DNA from: Marivirga salinae
GTDB taxonomy: Bacteria; Bacteroidota; Bacteroidia; Cytophagales; Cyclobacteriaceae
DNA length: 64,000 bases
Reading direction: 5' to 3'
Assembly (NCBI RefSeq): GCF_030503855.1
Contig: NZ_CP129971.1
Coordinates: 689,501 to 753,500, forward strand
In this document: positions 19,121-28,420 of the stretch, one piece after another
How the letters are laid out: each line of letters begins with the position of its first letter
Position numbering within the stretch: the first letter of the stretch is position 1
Made by a program: the position numbers and the translations under genes
Notes under the pieces: model-generated
What the model was told of the DNA's origin: nothing
The model's database searches: none
What the model saw: the letters and a program-made list of their open reading frames with translations, nothing else

Positions 19121-20309
19121 AATTATTCTGCTTTACGTCAGACTTTTTTTCCTTAAACAAACCCCACAACCCTAAAGCAGGCCCAATTGCCAGAATGATG
19201 TATAAAAAGACAGGACTAATTTCTAATCGGAGGATATTTAAAAGCTGAATACTGACGATGGTAATGGCAAAGCCAATGGAATTCACTATGGTCAAAGCAG
19301 TTCCTTTTGTTTCGGCAGGTGCATGAGTAGCGACTAAAGTTGAAAATAGCGGTGAATCAGCTATCACAACCATCCCCCAAAAAATCAGGAATAAAATAAA
19401 TGTCCCTGCTGGAGTATAAAGGATTATTAAAGGAGATATTAAGCAACATAAGCCAGATAGCAAAAGGAAAGTGCTAGCGGTTTTTTTTGCACCATATTTC
19501 TCTGAAATATATCCACCGGCTATGCAGGATAAACTTCCAATTCCGATTATGATGAAGGATAAGAGCGGAATATTAAATTCTGTAATAGTATGAAGTTCTT
19601 GATAAGCTATTAAAATAATGGGGACGAATGCCCAAAAAGCATATAATTCCCACATATGACCGAAATAGCCAAAAGCGGATGCCCTAAATTCCTTTTTCTT
19701 AAAAACTTGAAAGAAAGCTGAAAAATCAGGTCTTTGGCTTCTTTTCTGAAAGGGGCCATCTGGAACTAAGATTAAGAGTAAAATTCCACCCAATCCAGCT
19801 AAAGCAGAAGTGATGTAAATGACCAATTGCCATTCAATATTTTGGGTAATTTGCTTTAAAAGATGTGGAAAGGCGGTTCCTAAAACCAAAGCACCTACCA
19901 AAAATCCTAAAGATTTGCCCAAACCTTTTTCATAATAATCGGAGGCTATTTTCATGCCTACAGGATAGATTCCTGCCAAAAAAAAACCAGTTACAAAACG
20001 GAAACTAATCAAGCTCCATAAAGTATTTCCTCCCCAAACTGCACCCAAATTAGAAACTGCCCCAATCAATGCACAGAAGAAAAAGACTTTAGAAGGAGAA
20101 AACCTATCCGCTATGGAAAGAACTGCAAAAACCAAGGTACCGATGATAAAACCAAACTGAACAGCCGAAGTCAGACTACCTAAGGCAGTCGGAGCCAAAT
20201 TAAAATCTAATAATAAATTTGGCATCACCGCATTGCCTGCAAACCAAAGAGAGGTGCAGCAAAATTGAGAGAAAACAATGATGGGAAGAATTCGAATAGG
20301 TGGGTTCAT
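19110..20309 (-). CDS. MFS transporter
   Basis: The 399-residue inner-membrane protein has about 12 helices and an MFS-like loop (VLSIADRFSPSKVFF) between helices 2 and 3 in place of the canonical GxLaDrxGrr. RFVTGFFLAGIYPVGMKIASDYY matches the helix 4 antiporter-type region. It may belong to the CynX/YfkF-like single-component drug or metabolite exporters. The substrate is unknown. No transporter operon was seen. Confidence 0.85.
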   Translation of the reverse strand: MNPPIRILPIIVFSQFCCTSLWFAGNAVMPNLLLDFNLAPTALGSLTSAVQFGFIIGTLVFAVLSIADRFSPSKVFFFCALIGAVSNLGAVWGGNTLWSLISFRFVTGFFLAGIYPVGMKIASDYYEKGLGKSLGFLVGALVLGTAFPHLLKQITQNIEWQLVIYITSALAGLGGILLLILVPDGPFQKRSQRPDFSAFFQVFKKKEFRASAFGYFGHMWELYAFWAFVPIILIAYQELHTITEFNIPLLSFIIIGIGSLSCIAGGYISEKYGAKKTASTFLLLSGLCCLISPLIILYTPAGTFILFLIFWGMVVIADSPLFSTLVATHAPAETKGTALTIVNSIGFAITIVSIQLLNILRLEISPVFLYIILAIGPALGLWGLFKEKKSDVKQNNFNY

Positions 20310-20401
20310 GAAGTTCTAATCTCAATTTGAACCTTAAAGATATTATTTGCTATCAAATATAACCCCATAATCTTTTCAAAGTTTTTGCTTTAGAAACTTT
20401 A

Positions 20402-20446
20402 CTTTGCGTGGTCTTCGCGCCTTTGCGACTTTGCGTGAGTCACCTC
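20402..20446. repeat. tttgcg-rich dispersed Bacteroidota repeat
   Basis: Second copy of the tttgcg/cgcctttgcg repeat also seen at 6240-6280. It lies between the MFS and SDR genes and is non-coding. Confidence 0.5.
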
Positions 20447-20461
20447 AAACCTTAGGCTTTT

Positions 20462-21280
20462 TCAAAACCCCTCCACCATTTTCTCACTTTCTTCCCAAAG
20501 TTTATTTCTTGAGGCTTTGCTATTGGCAATAGGCGAGGCTTTCTTTACTTTCTGATCTTTAAAATATTCCCCATTTTTATCTGCTGGCAGATCATTTGTC
20601 GCCAAATAAATGGAAGTGGAAGCGCCTTCTCGGGCAGATTTCATAAAGGGTTTTCCAAGTTTCCACATCAACTTAAAGAAGCCTGGCAATGAATCTCCAA
20701 AACCTGAATCGATTACTCCTGGGTGGAGTGCGTAAGAGGTCAACCCCTTATCTGCTAATGATTTTGTGAATAGGATATTGTATAATTTTGCGTTTCCATA
20801 TCCCATTATGGTGGAATACTTTTTCTTTAAATTCATATCAGACCAATTGGGGTTTCCAGCTCTGTGAGCTTCTGAACTCACATTAATTACTTTAGTATTG
20901 CTTTTTTCCAGTAAAGACATCGCTATTTTAGTAAGTAAAAAATGTCCCAAATGGTTAACTGCTAAATGTAATTCAAAGCCATCTTTGCTTTCCAATCGCT
21001 CATTAAATGTGCCTCCAGCGTTATTGATTAATACGTCCAGTTTATCGGTTTTCTGCAAGAGTTCTTCACCTGCTTTTCTGACGGATTTAAGGTCTGCCAA
21101 ATCGCATTTTATGATGCTTATATTTTCTTTTTTATCCCAATCAGCAATTACTTCTTGGGCCTTTTCCGTGTTGCGGACTAAGAATATTAAGTGGTGTCCT
21201 TTTTTTAATAATTCTTCAGAAGTAGCCAACCCAATTCCTGATGTGGCTCCTGTTATAGCGATGGTTTTTGTATTGCTCAT
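20462..21280 (-). CDS. Short-chain dehydrogenase/reductase (retinol dehydrogenase-like)
   Basis: Start at the ATG at 21280 (MSNTKTIAITGATSGIG). The ~272-residue Rossmann protein has the cofactor motif TGATSGIG at about 10-17, NNAGG near 85, a catalytic Ser in INVSSEAHRAG and YGNAK as the YxxxK pair. The HLGHFLLT segment and the sequence around VSSEAHR are typical of the retinol-dehydrogenase-like classical SDRs. It should be a cytoplasmic NAD(P)H oxidoreductase of unknown substrate. Monocistronic. Confidence 0.88.
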   Translation of the reverse strand: MSNTKTIAITGATSGIGLATSEELLKKGHHLIFLVRNTEKAQEVIADWDKKENISIIKCDLADLKSVRKAGEELLQKTDKLDVLINNAGGTFNERLESKDGFELHLAVNHLGHFLLTKIAMSLLEKSNTKVINVSSEAHRAGNPNWSDMNLKKKYSTIMGYGNAKLYNILFTKSLADKGLTSYALHPGVIDSGFGDSLPGFFKLMWKLGKPFMKSAREGASTSIYLATNDLPADKNGEYFKDQKVKKASPIANSKASRNKLWEESEKMVEGF

Positions 21281-21339
21281 ATCAATACCCAACTTATTTT
21301 GAGGGAAATAGTTGAGTAAATTTTTATCCTTTGCAGTCT

Positions 21340-21792
21340 CTATTCAACTTTTTCAAAATAATTATCTGACCCATCAAAAGGAGAGGCATTAAAAAACATA
21401 TAATTTTCAGAAAAATAAATAGTTCCAAATGTGTTTGAAATAGGTTCATTTGTTTCTAGGTAGAAAGCATCTTCATATCGCTCATCAAACTCCCAATATT
21501 GTATTTGTTCGAGATTGTTATCAGTAAAAACCTGAACACTATCGCCTTTAAATTCCAATATAAAGTGGTCATCATCTACAGCCACCCAGCCACTATTTGG
21601 AGACATTGGGCAACAATAGGTATAAATTAATTTCCATTTTCCTTGAAGATGAACTTTTGCGGTTTCTTTTGTCCAGTTCGCAGCTTCGTGATTTTCATAG
21701 AATTCTATATTATCAAATGGAGGCTTTTCGTCTCCTTCCTTGCAAGCAAAAAGGATAATAGCTGTAAGAAAAATAAGGGTGATTTTTTTCAT
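21340..21792 (-). CDS. Hypothetical small lipoprotein
   Basis: Start at the ATG at 21792 (MKKITLIFLTAIILFAC). The ~150-residue protein has a lipobox LFAC with the lipidated Cys17, followed by an acidic tail. The soluble part (WKLIYTYCCPMSPNSGWVAVDDDHFILEF) looks like a lipocalin-like or META-type small beta domain found in many Bacteroidota lipoproteins. No function can be assigned. Confidence 0.65.
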   Translation of the reverse strand: MKKITLIFLTAIILFACKEGDEKPPFDNIEFYENHEAANWTKETAKVHLQGKWKLIYTYCCPMSPNSGWVAVDDDHFILEFKGDSVQVFTDNNLEQIQYWEFDERYEDAFYLETNEPISNTFGTIYFSENYMFFNASPFDGSDNYFEKVE

Positions 21793-21985
21793 GGTACTTA
21801 TTATTGGTTCAATACTCAATTAAGACACAGGAATTTAACAAAAGGTTGATTCCTTTTATTAAAAAAAACGGATAAACTATTGTAGAACCTTGCTATTTGG
21901 ATTTCAGAAGCGTTATAATTTAAACATTTCAAAACAGGACAAGTTTGACCTTTTTAAAACTGTATAGTTTATCTACTTTTAAAGA

Positions 21986-23044
21986 ATGATTATAATCATA
22001 GGAGCAGGATTGTCAGGTTTAGTAACCGCTTATAAACTTAAGCAGGCTAAAATACCCTTCAAAATAGTAGAAGTCAAAAACAAAATAGGTGGTAGAATAT
22101 TTACAAAAACCACAGAAAATGAAACGACTATTGAAATGGGCGCCACCTGGTTTGGAAGACAACACCAAAATCTTATCCGGCTTCTCAATGAACTCGAAAT
22201 CGCTGCATTTTCCCAATTTCAAGGTGAATATTACTACTACGATGACCCTGATTCTCCTCATCATGGAAAATACAAACTCCCACAACAGGAACCTACATAC
22301 CGCATAAAAGGGGGAAGCAGAAGTTTGATAGAGAAATTATATGGCAACCTTGAGGAGGAAGACATTGTATTTAATACTAGAGTTATAGAAATTAGAAAGG
22401 AAAAGGAAGAACTAGTTGTCACAGCAGATAATAATGTAGAATATAGAGCTAATCAAGTAATATTAGCCGTGCCTCCTAAAATCTGGTCGCATCAAATCAA
22501 CTTTGTTCCAGCTTTACCTCAAGAATTACAACATACGGCTAAAAATACTCAGACCTGGATGGAAGATTCCATAAAAGCAGCCGTAGAATTTGAACAGCCT
22601 TTTTGGAGAGAGAATAATAGTTCAGCTACTATCATGAGCAATTATGGTCCTTTCATTGAATGTTATGATCATTCTAATCAGCAAGAAAATAAATTTGCTT
22701 TGTGCGGTTTTTTGAATCCCGCTTTTAAAGAAATTACTAAGGAAAAAAGGGAAAAGTTAGTTCTTCAACAATTGTCAAATATTTTGGGTGAGCAAGTGCT
22801 AAAGGGAATAAGCTACCATGAATACATTTGGTCAGAAGATGATTATGTAAAATGGCCAAAAGAAATTTTTATGCAGCCCCATCAAAATAATGGACATCCT
22901 ATTTTCAGGGAATCCTTTTTCAACAATCAATTAATCATTTCAAGTTCAGAGAGTGCATCAACTTTTCCCGGTTATATGGATGGAGCGGTTGAAGCAGGAG
23001 AAAGGACATTTAAAATAATAACTGAAAAAACTAAAGTGAATTAA
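21986..23044 (+). CDS. Flavin-containing amine oxidase family protein
   Basis: The 352-residue protein starts with the dinucleotide-binding motif IIIGAGLSGLVTAYKL, then GGRIFT and EMGATWFG, as in flavin monoamine oxidases. The C-terminal FAD-binding signature appears as ESASTFPGYMDGAVEAGER. At ~350 residues it is short against the usual 430-500 but has both ends of the fold. It should be a soluble FAD-dependent oxidase or dehydrogenase of an amine or related substrate. The gene sits 76 bases before fhs on the same strand; co-transcription is possible. Confidence 0.85.
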   Translation: MIIIIGAGLSGLVTAYKLKQAKIPFKIVEVKNKIGGRIFTKTTENETTIEMGATWFGRQHQNLIRLLNELEIAAFSQFQGEYYYYDDPDSPHHGKYKLPQQEPTYRIKGGSRSLIEKLYGNLEEEDIVFNTRVIEIRKEKEELVVTADNNVEYRANQVILAVPPKIWSHQINFVPALPQELQHTAKNTQTWMEDSIKAAVEFEQPFWRENNSSATIMSNYGPFIECYDHSNQQENKFALCGFLNPAFKEITKEKREKLVLQQLSNILGEQVLKGISYHEYIWSEDDYVKWPKEIFMQPHQNNGHPIFRESFFNNQLIISSSESASTFPGYMDGAVEAGERTFKIITEKTKVN

Positions 23045-23120
23045 AATCAGCAAATAGCCTGATCTCTGTCATAAATTTGATTAGTACAGGGGGGTAAATT
23101 AGCATTCTAAAAATAAGCAT

Positions 23121-24788
23121 ATGACAGATTTAGAAATAGCCAATAAAAGCAAACTGCAACATATTCAGCAAATTGCTGAAAAATTAGGGATAAGTTCCGA
23201 AGACCTTGAAATGTACGGCAAGTATAAAGCCAAACTACCCATCGATTTAATTGATGAAAACAAGATTGATCAAAGTAATTTAATTCTTGTTTCGGCTATT
23301 TCACCCACACCTGGTGGGGAAGGTAAAACCACCATGTCAATAGGGCTTTCCGAAGCCTTAAATCAATTGGGAAAGAAAACCACAGTGGTTTTACGAGAGC
23401 CCTCGCTTGGGCCTGTTTTTGGAATGAAAGGCGGGGCAACTGGTGGAGGAAATGCGCAGGTTCTTCCTATGGAAGATATTAACCTTCACTTTACTGGAGA
23501 CTTCTCTGCAATTGAAAAAGCTAATAATTTACTTTCGGCAATAATTGACAACAATCTGCAAAGCAAGACCAATTCTTTAGGGATTGATCCGCGGACAATT
23601 GCTTGGAAACGTGTTATGGATTTGAATGATCGTGCTTTGAGAAATATCGTGGTAGGATTGGGTGGAACAACCAATGGAATCCCAAGAGAAACGGGATTTG
23701 ATATTACGGCCGCTTCAGAAATCATGGCCATTCTTTGTCTTTCTTCTGATTTAATAGATTTGAAAAATAGACTGGGAAATATTTTTGTCGGCTATACTTT
23801 TGATAAAAAACCCATTTATGCAAGAGATCTGAAAGCAGAAGGTGCTATGACTGCCTTGTTAAAGGATGCCATCAAACCCAATCTCGTTCAAACTATAGAG
23901 GGAAATCCGGCTATTATTCATGGTGGGCCATTTGCCAATATTGCGCAAGGAACTAATACAGTGATTGCCACCAAAATGGGGATGTCTTTATCAGATTATA
24001 CCGTGACCGAAGCAGGCTTTGGTTTTGATTTGGGTGGAGAAAAATTCTTGGATATTAAATGTCAAAGCGCTAATTTAAAACCAAAAGTTGTGGTGCTAAC
24101 TACTACTATTCGTGCACTGAAATATCATGGCGGAGCGGACTTAAAAGAACTCAAAGAACCAAATTTAGAGGTATTGAAAAATGGATTTCCAAACCTGGAA
24201 AAACATATTGAAAATGTGAAGAAATTTGGAATCACGCCAATTATTGCCATCAATAAATTCAATACTGACACAGAAGAAGAAATTGATGCAGTTCTAAAAT
24301 TTGCTCTACTAAAAAATATTCAAGCCGCGGCAACAGATGTTTGGGCAGATGGAGGAAAAGGAGCCTTGGGTTTAGCAAACCTAGTAATCGATTCCGTAAA
24401 TGCAGAGCTTTCCCATTTTAAACCTTTATACGACTGGAAAAGTCCGGTAAAAGATAAGATAGCCAAAATAGCCCAGGAAATATATGGTGCCACAAGAGTG
24501 GAATATGCAAGTAAGGCAATTGCAGATCTACGAAGAATTGAAAACTTAGAATTGAGTAATTTGCCTATTTGCATGGCTAAAACCGAAAAATCGCTTTCCG
24601 ATAATCCAAAGTTGTTAGGAAGACCAAAAGATTTCGTCATCACCGTTCGAGAAATAGAAATTGCAGCTGGAGCAGGTTTTATTATTCCTATAACTGGAAC
24701 AATTATGCGAATGCCAGGCTTGCCGGCTCATCCCGCTTCAGAACAAGTTGATGTGAATGAAGAGGGGAAGATTACGGGCTTGTTTTAG
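23121..24788 (+). CDS. fhs: Formate-tetrahydrofolate ligase
   Basis: The 555-residue protein carries the ATP-binding loop SPTPGGEGKTT near residues 62-72, RALRNIVVGLGG and the C-terminal GRPKDFVITVREIEIAAGAGF, all hallmarks of 10-formyl-THF synthetase. It joins formate to tetrahydrofolate with ATP, feeding one-carbon units into purine and serine metabolism. Length and motifs are complete. A terminator lies about 155 bases downstream. Confidence 0.96.
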   Translation: MTDLEIANKSKLQHIQQIAEKLGISSEDLEMYGKYKAKLPIDLIDENKIDQSNLILVSAISPTPGGEGKTTMSIGLSEALNQLGKKTTVVLREPSLGPVFGMKGGATGGGNAQVLPMEDINLHFTGDFSAIEKANNLLSAIIDNNLQSKTNSLGIDPRTIAWKRVMDLNDRALRNIVVGLGGTTNGIPRETGFDITAASEIMAILCLSSDLIDLKNRLGNIFVGYTFDKKPIYARDLKAEGAMTALLKDAIKPNLVQTIEGNPAIIHGGPFANIAQGTNTVIATKMGMSLSDYTVTEAGFGFDLGGEKFLDIKCQSANLKPKVVVLTTTIRALKYHGGADLKELKEPNLEVLKNGFPNLEKHIENVKKFGITPIIAINKFNTDTEEEIDAVLKFALLKNIQAAATDVWADGGKGALGLANLVIDSVNAELSHFKPLYDWKSPVKDKIAKIAQEIYGATRVEYASKAIADLRRIENLELSNLPICMAKTEKSLSDNPKLLGRPKDFVITVREIEIAAGAGFIIPITGTIMRMPGLPAHPASEQVDVNEEGKITGLF

Positions 24789-25153
24789 CCGGTGGGTTAA
24801 TAATTTCTTATTAAGTCACAGTATACGGGATCTTTATTTTTCTTCTGGCAAAGCTGTTTAAAATCGCATTTCAATTCATTAAAAAGTAGCCGTTTAATAT
24901 TATAAAATAATTTGTCTCATGAATTATTGAACATATTAAACTTTAAGCACGCATTAATTTGCGTGCTTTTTTTGTTTCCATTTCTCCAAAACACTCCTCT
25001 TTTTAGCCTCTAAAACCCTATCAATCTTTAAGAAATAAATTCCTAACAAGGGTAACAAAAACAAGATGTGTTGATATATGGGTGATTGCAATCAAAACCG
25101 GAGAGAGGGATCTCTCCACTAAATAAATTTTTAACCCAATAAATTTAACAATT
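24789..25153. other. Intergenic region with terminator
   Basis: No gene was seen. It contains the terminator at 24944-24973 and, just before the T9SS cargo gene, a purine-rich leader (ggagagagggatctctcc near 25101-25118) that can form a small hairpin. Confidence 0.5.
24944..24973 (+). terminator. Rho-independent terminator, probably of fhs
   Basis: Stem aagcacgc/gcgtgctt around the loop attaattt, followed by seven T residues. Confidence 0.8.
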
Positions 25154-26986
25154 ATGAAAACTTACATTTTACTTTTCATCGCCCTAATATTCGCTAATTC
25201 GGGCTTTGCACAATTAGTAGTTAAACCCTCGACACCCGTTACCGGCTATTCACAGCCACATTGGAACGTAGATAGCGATTTAAATGACAATTATATGGTG
25301 GTTACCTTTGGAAACCAAAACCCTAGTACATCTGCTGGTGGCTCGGGGACATATATGACAATATTTGATAATCTTGGCTCACCATTAGTACAGAATATAC
25401 AAGTGCTAAACATAGGTCAGACTGTGAGTAGAGTTAAAATATCAGCCGATAACTACATTTATGTTTTGGGCTTGCAATACAACAGCCCTAATAACAGACT
25501 TGTCTTGAAGAAATATAATTTATCCGGAACTATGGTAGGACAAACCATTGTAGACAAATATGACCCAAGTAATTATTTTGATTTAGCTATCACAGAAAAT
25601 AACCATGTATTAGTATCACTCTTTGATGGTGATAAATTAAAGATTAAAAGTTATAAGAATAGCCTTGCCGATAATGGAGAAATTGGAGTGGATAATGTGA
25701 CGCATCTTCATCTTCCAACTAACAAACTTAGGGCACATTCAATGGACTATAAAGATGGGTATATATTGATTGGTTATTCAAGAGGTGTTGATGCTAGCAA
25801 TTTAGCGAAAATCAAAAAGTATAAATATAATGCTGCTACACCTGCTATTTCCCCTGTTGTTGAAAACCATTCTTTTTATGGCGGATTTAAAAGAGTAAGT
25901 CTGGGAGAAAACAATTCACATCAGGTAGCTTTAAGGAAAAACGGGGATATTTTTTATGTGAATGCAATTTCAGGAGTTAAAAGAATTTCAGGAAATAATA
26001 CTTATACGGTTAGTACCCGAAGGTTGGTAAAAGTGAATGTGGATGCTAACGATCAGTTGCTTATTTCATGGACAGATAACTCTAAAGCTTATGCAAGATT
26101 GTTTGATGCTAATAATAGCCATGTTCGTCTATATACTGAAGATGGAAATATAAACGGTTCATGGGCACCTGCTTTTAACAATTGTCAGTTTATTATTGCT
26201 GGGGACAAAAGCAATCAGGCTACTGATTTCCATACTTACAGAAAACCACATTATCAGGTTTTTAACTGCTCAGAATGTGAAATAGGTAGTGAGTCTACTG
26301 CTGCGGCTGAATTCAGATATCCAAACCAAATGCTGGAACTAAATTCAATGTATGGCCCGATAGAAGTAGCTGAATTGTGCCTGGTAGATGATTTATTGGT
26401 AGATGGCTCTGCAAGTTGCAGCGAGGATGCTTATTTTGTTGGGCTTTCAGAATTTGACCTTATGAATTGGACAGATATTAACGTTCTGCATTCTGGATGG
26501 GTAAGTAACGGTCAGGCTCCTAATGATATTGATATAACTGACTTTTTGCCGCAAGGGTATCAATTGCGACCTAATAAAGTCTATAAATTTAGATTGGCGG
26601 TTGGACCAAATTGGGATGCGGTGGATATTTTCTTCAAAGTAGCATGCTGTCAAAGAGAAATTATAGGCGTAGACGATGATGTGATTGGAATTGCCCTTGA
26701 TTCTATTAGAGGAAAAGCAGATGTTAACCCAATAGAAACCGAGGAACTTGAGGTAGATATTTTCCCGAACCCTGCAAAAGACTATGTGACGTTTGACTTT
26801 TCAAAAGAAGAAATTTTGAATAATGTTGCAGTAAATATTAGCAACTTCTCAGGCAAAGAAGTATTTAATGCACGCTCGAAAGAAGAACAATTAAAAGTTG
26901 ATATTACCGAATGGGAAAAAGGCATATACATTTGTGAAATTACCCTCAATGGTAAAAAATCGATTAAAAGAATTGTGAAGGAATAA
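25154..26986 (+). CDS. Secreted protein with type IX secretion (T9SS type A) sorting domain
   Basis: The 610-residue protein has a signal peptide (about 1-19, ending GFAQ). A long region (about 20-380) of repeating beta-strand units follows, perhaps a beta-propeller. Next comes a ~110-residue module of unknown type, and a C-terminal Por-secretion domain (about 530-610) marked by VDIFPNPAKDYVTFDF and ending KKSIKRIVKE. The last domain directs export through the T9SS and attachment outside the cell. No catalytic motif was recognised. It is flanked by terminators on both sides, so it is monocistronic. Confidence 0.85.
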   Translation: MKTYILLFIALIFANSGFAQLVVKPSTPVTGYSQPHWNVDSDLNDNYMVVTFGNQNPSTSAGGSGTYMTIFDNLGSPLVQNIQVLNIGQTVSRVKISADNYIYVLGLQYNSPNNRLVLKKYNLSGTMVGQTIVDKYDPSNYFDLAITENNHVLVSLFDGDKLKIKSYKNSLADNGEIGVDNVTHLHLPTNKLRAHSMDYKDGYILIGYSRGVDASNLAKIKKYKYNAATPAISPVVENHSFYGGFKRVSLGENNSHQVALRKNGDIFYVNAISGVKRISGNNTYTVSTRRLVKVNVDANDQLLISWTDNSKAYARLFDANNSHVRLYTEDGNINGSWAPAFNNCQFIIAGDKSNQATDFHTYRKPHYQVFNCSECEIGSESTAAAEFRYPNQMLELNSMYGPIEVAELCLVDDLLVDGSASCSEDAYFVGLSEFDLMNWTDINVLHSGWVSNGQAPNDIDITDFLPQGYQLRPNKVYKFRLAVGPNWDAVDIFFKVACCQREIIGVDDDVIGIALDSIRGKADVNPIETEELEVDIFPNPAKDYVTFDFSKEEILNNVAVNISNFSGKEVFNARSKEEQLKVDITEWEKGIYICEITLNGKKSIKRIVKE

Positions 26987-26998
26987 CAATAAATTTTT

Positions 26999-27031
26999 AA
27001 AGCACGAAGGTTTTGCTCTCGTGCTTTTTTC
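26999..27031 (+). terminator. Rho-independent terminator of the T9SS cargo gene
   Basis: Stem aaagcacga/tcgtgcttt around ggttttgctc, followed by a T-run. The A-run on the left side would let it also serve the convergent sigma-factor gene. Confidence 0.8.
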
Positions 27032-27037
27032 TTTCAA

Positions 27038-27547
27038 TTATCCCTCTGTTACACAACTACAACATTCATAGAACTTAGATTTTAAGGATTCCCTTCCTCT
27101 TTGCACCCGCATTTTCGCAGCTGAATAGGAAATATTCAATTTCTCCGCAATCTTCTTTTGGTTTACACCTTCCAAATCAGACATTCTCACGGCCTCCTTA
27201 TATTTATCAGGTAATTGTTCCAACAGCTGCAACACACAATTCTCCACTGCAATATTTACAAAATCTTCATCCTCATCTTCTAATAAATCATCCGATATGG
27301 ATTGACTTTGTTTCTTTTGCTCATCTCTAAAGTAATCAATTACAGTATTGGAGGCTATACGATAAATCCAGGCTCGCAGATTATTAACATCATGTAGTTT
27401 CTCACAAGAACTATATAACTTAAGAGCTAACTGAGAAGTCAAATCCTCAGCTACTTCTTTGGATTTGACTTTCTTCAGGATATGGCGCTGGATTTCATCC
27501 TTAAATTCCAAGTAGATTGGAAAAACAGCTTTACATTCTTCTTTCAT
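27038..27547 (-). CDS. RNA polymerase sigma factor, SigZ-like ECF type
   Basis: The 169-residue sigma-70 protein has region 2 at about 20-90 (RAWIYRIASNTVIDYFRDEQ) and region 4 at about 105-160 (QLLEQLPDKYKEAV, then LNISYSAAKMRVQRGRESLK). The C-terminal ECCSC cluster resembles the Cys-rich tail of the SigZ group. It is the distal gene of a pair with the ArsI/CadI-like VOC protein 17 bases upstream. No anti-sigma gene is adjacent, so activity may be set by expression or directly by the Cys tail (inference). Confidence 0.88.
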   Translation of the reverse strand: MKEECKAVFPIYLEFKDEIQRHILKKVKSKEVAEDLTSQLALKLYSSCEKLHDVNNLRAWIYRIASNTVIDYFRDEQKKQSQSISDDLLEDEDEDFVNIAVENCVLQLLEQLPDKYKEAVRMSDLEGVNQKKIAEKLNISYSAAKMRVQRGRESLKSKFYECCSCVTEG

Positions 27548-27564
27548 ATTTCAATATCTGAAAT

Positions 27565-27963
27565 TTATTTCAATGCAACAGCACTTTCATAATACCCAGG
27601 GTTGTCCTGATAAGTGGTAAATAATTCCCATTCATTTTGATCTGGATCTTTTGCCCATGACTTTTGTGATTTTGCATAGCAACAGCTAGTTAAACCTTCT
27701 TCTTCCATGGCCACATTAGCATTTTTTGCTTGAAGGTAAAGGCTTTGCAGTTCCTTATCTGAGCTGGCTTCAATGCCTAAGTGATTTACTCCAAAAGCTT
27801 CTGCTGCATTACTTTTAATACTTAGATTCAGACTAGGATTGTCAATCTTCCACTGTAAATAATCGTCTTTTTCTTTAGTGGGAACTGTTCCCAATAAAGC
27901 TGAATAAAACTTCTTAGCATTTTCTAAGCTACTTACGTTCAACATAATGTGTATTCTTTTCAT
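27565..27963 (-). CDS. VOC-family protein of the ArsI/CadI type
   Basis: The 132-residue single-domain glyoxalase-fold protein begins MKRIHIMLNVSSLENAKKFY, which fixes the start. NHLGIEA and the C-terminal WELF contribute the expected metal-site His and Glu. TSCCYAKSQKSWAKDPD carries the vicinal Cys pair typical of the ArsI C-As lyase/CadI (cadmium-induced) group. It may cleave organoarsenicals or respond to metals. The lyase activity is not proven by sequence. It is co-directional with the SigZ-like gene, and no ArsR repressor was seen. Confidence 0.78.
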   Translation of the reverse strand: MKRIHIMLNVSSLENAKKFYSALLGTVPTKEKDDYLQWKIDNPSLNLSIKSNAAEAFGVNHLGIEASSDKELQSLYLQAKNANVAMEEEGLTSCCYAKSQKSWAKDPDQNEWELFTTYQDNPGYYESAVALK

Positions 27964-28420
27964 CTCCTTTATATTTAAAATTCATCCCTATGACGGAGAC
28001 ATTTATAAAAAGACACATTTTTTAAATTTTCTTTTTTAGGACTTTAGAATTTCGTTTCGGTAATCGAGGAATTATGTATAGATATCCAACCAGTCCAAGC
28101 GGACGCTTGAACCAGTGAGTGCTTAAAAGTTAGAGAATACAATTACGCAAGCTTCTTTCTTCAATAGCATAAAAGCTAGAAAAACTTGCTGCTTATAAAT
28201 AAAAACTTTATTTCAAAGGTTTGATTTTAGTAAGAAATCACTAGTTTTAAAAAAGTACTATTCAAAACCCTCAAAGTCCCTTCCCTATCGATAGATGATT
28301 TTAGGTTTCAGTTGTGAATAAAAATTTGAATTATATAGCAAAAGGTCATTATATAAACAGGATCTATAGTGGATCTAAGATCATTAAAGAAGCAAATAAT
28401 TATTAACCTTATAAAAACAA
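27964..28420. other. Intergenic region containing a family B palindrome
   Basis: No gene was recognised in these 457 bases. The only landmark is the caagcggacgcttg palindrome at 28091-28120. The remainder is AT-rich and probably holds the promoters of the VOC gene (minus) and S41 gene (plus). Confidence 0.5.
28091..28120 (+). repeat. Family B palindrome (core caagcggacgcttg)
   Basis: Best copy of a dispersed intergenic palindrome with core at 28096-28109, flanked by cagtc and aaccagtgag. Other copies are at 45715, 56609, 59698, 59751, 61051 and a decayed one at 30331. Confidence 0.75.
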
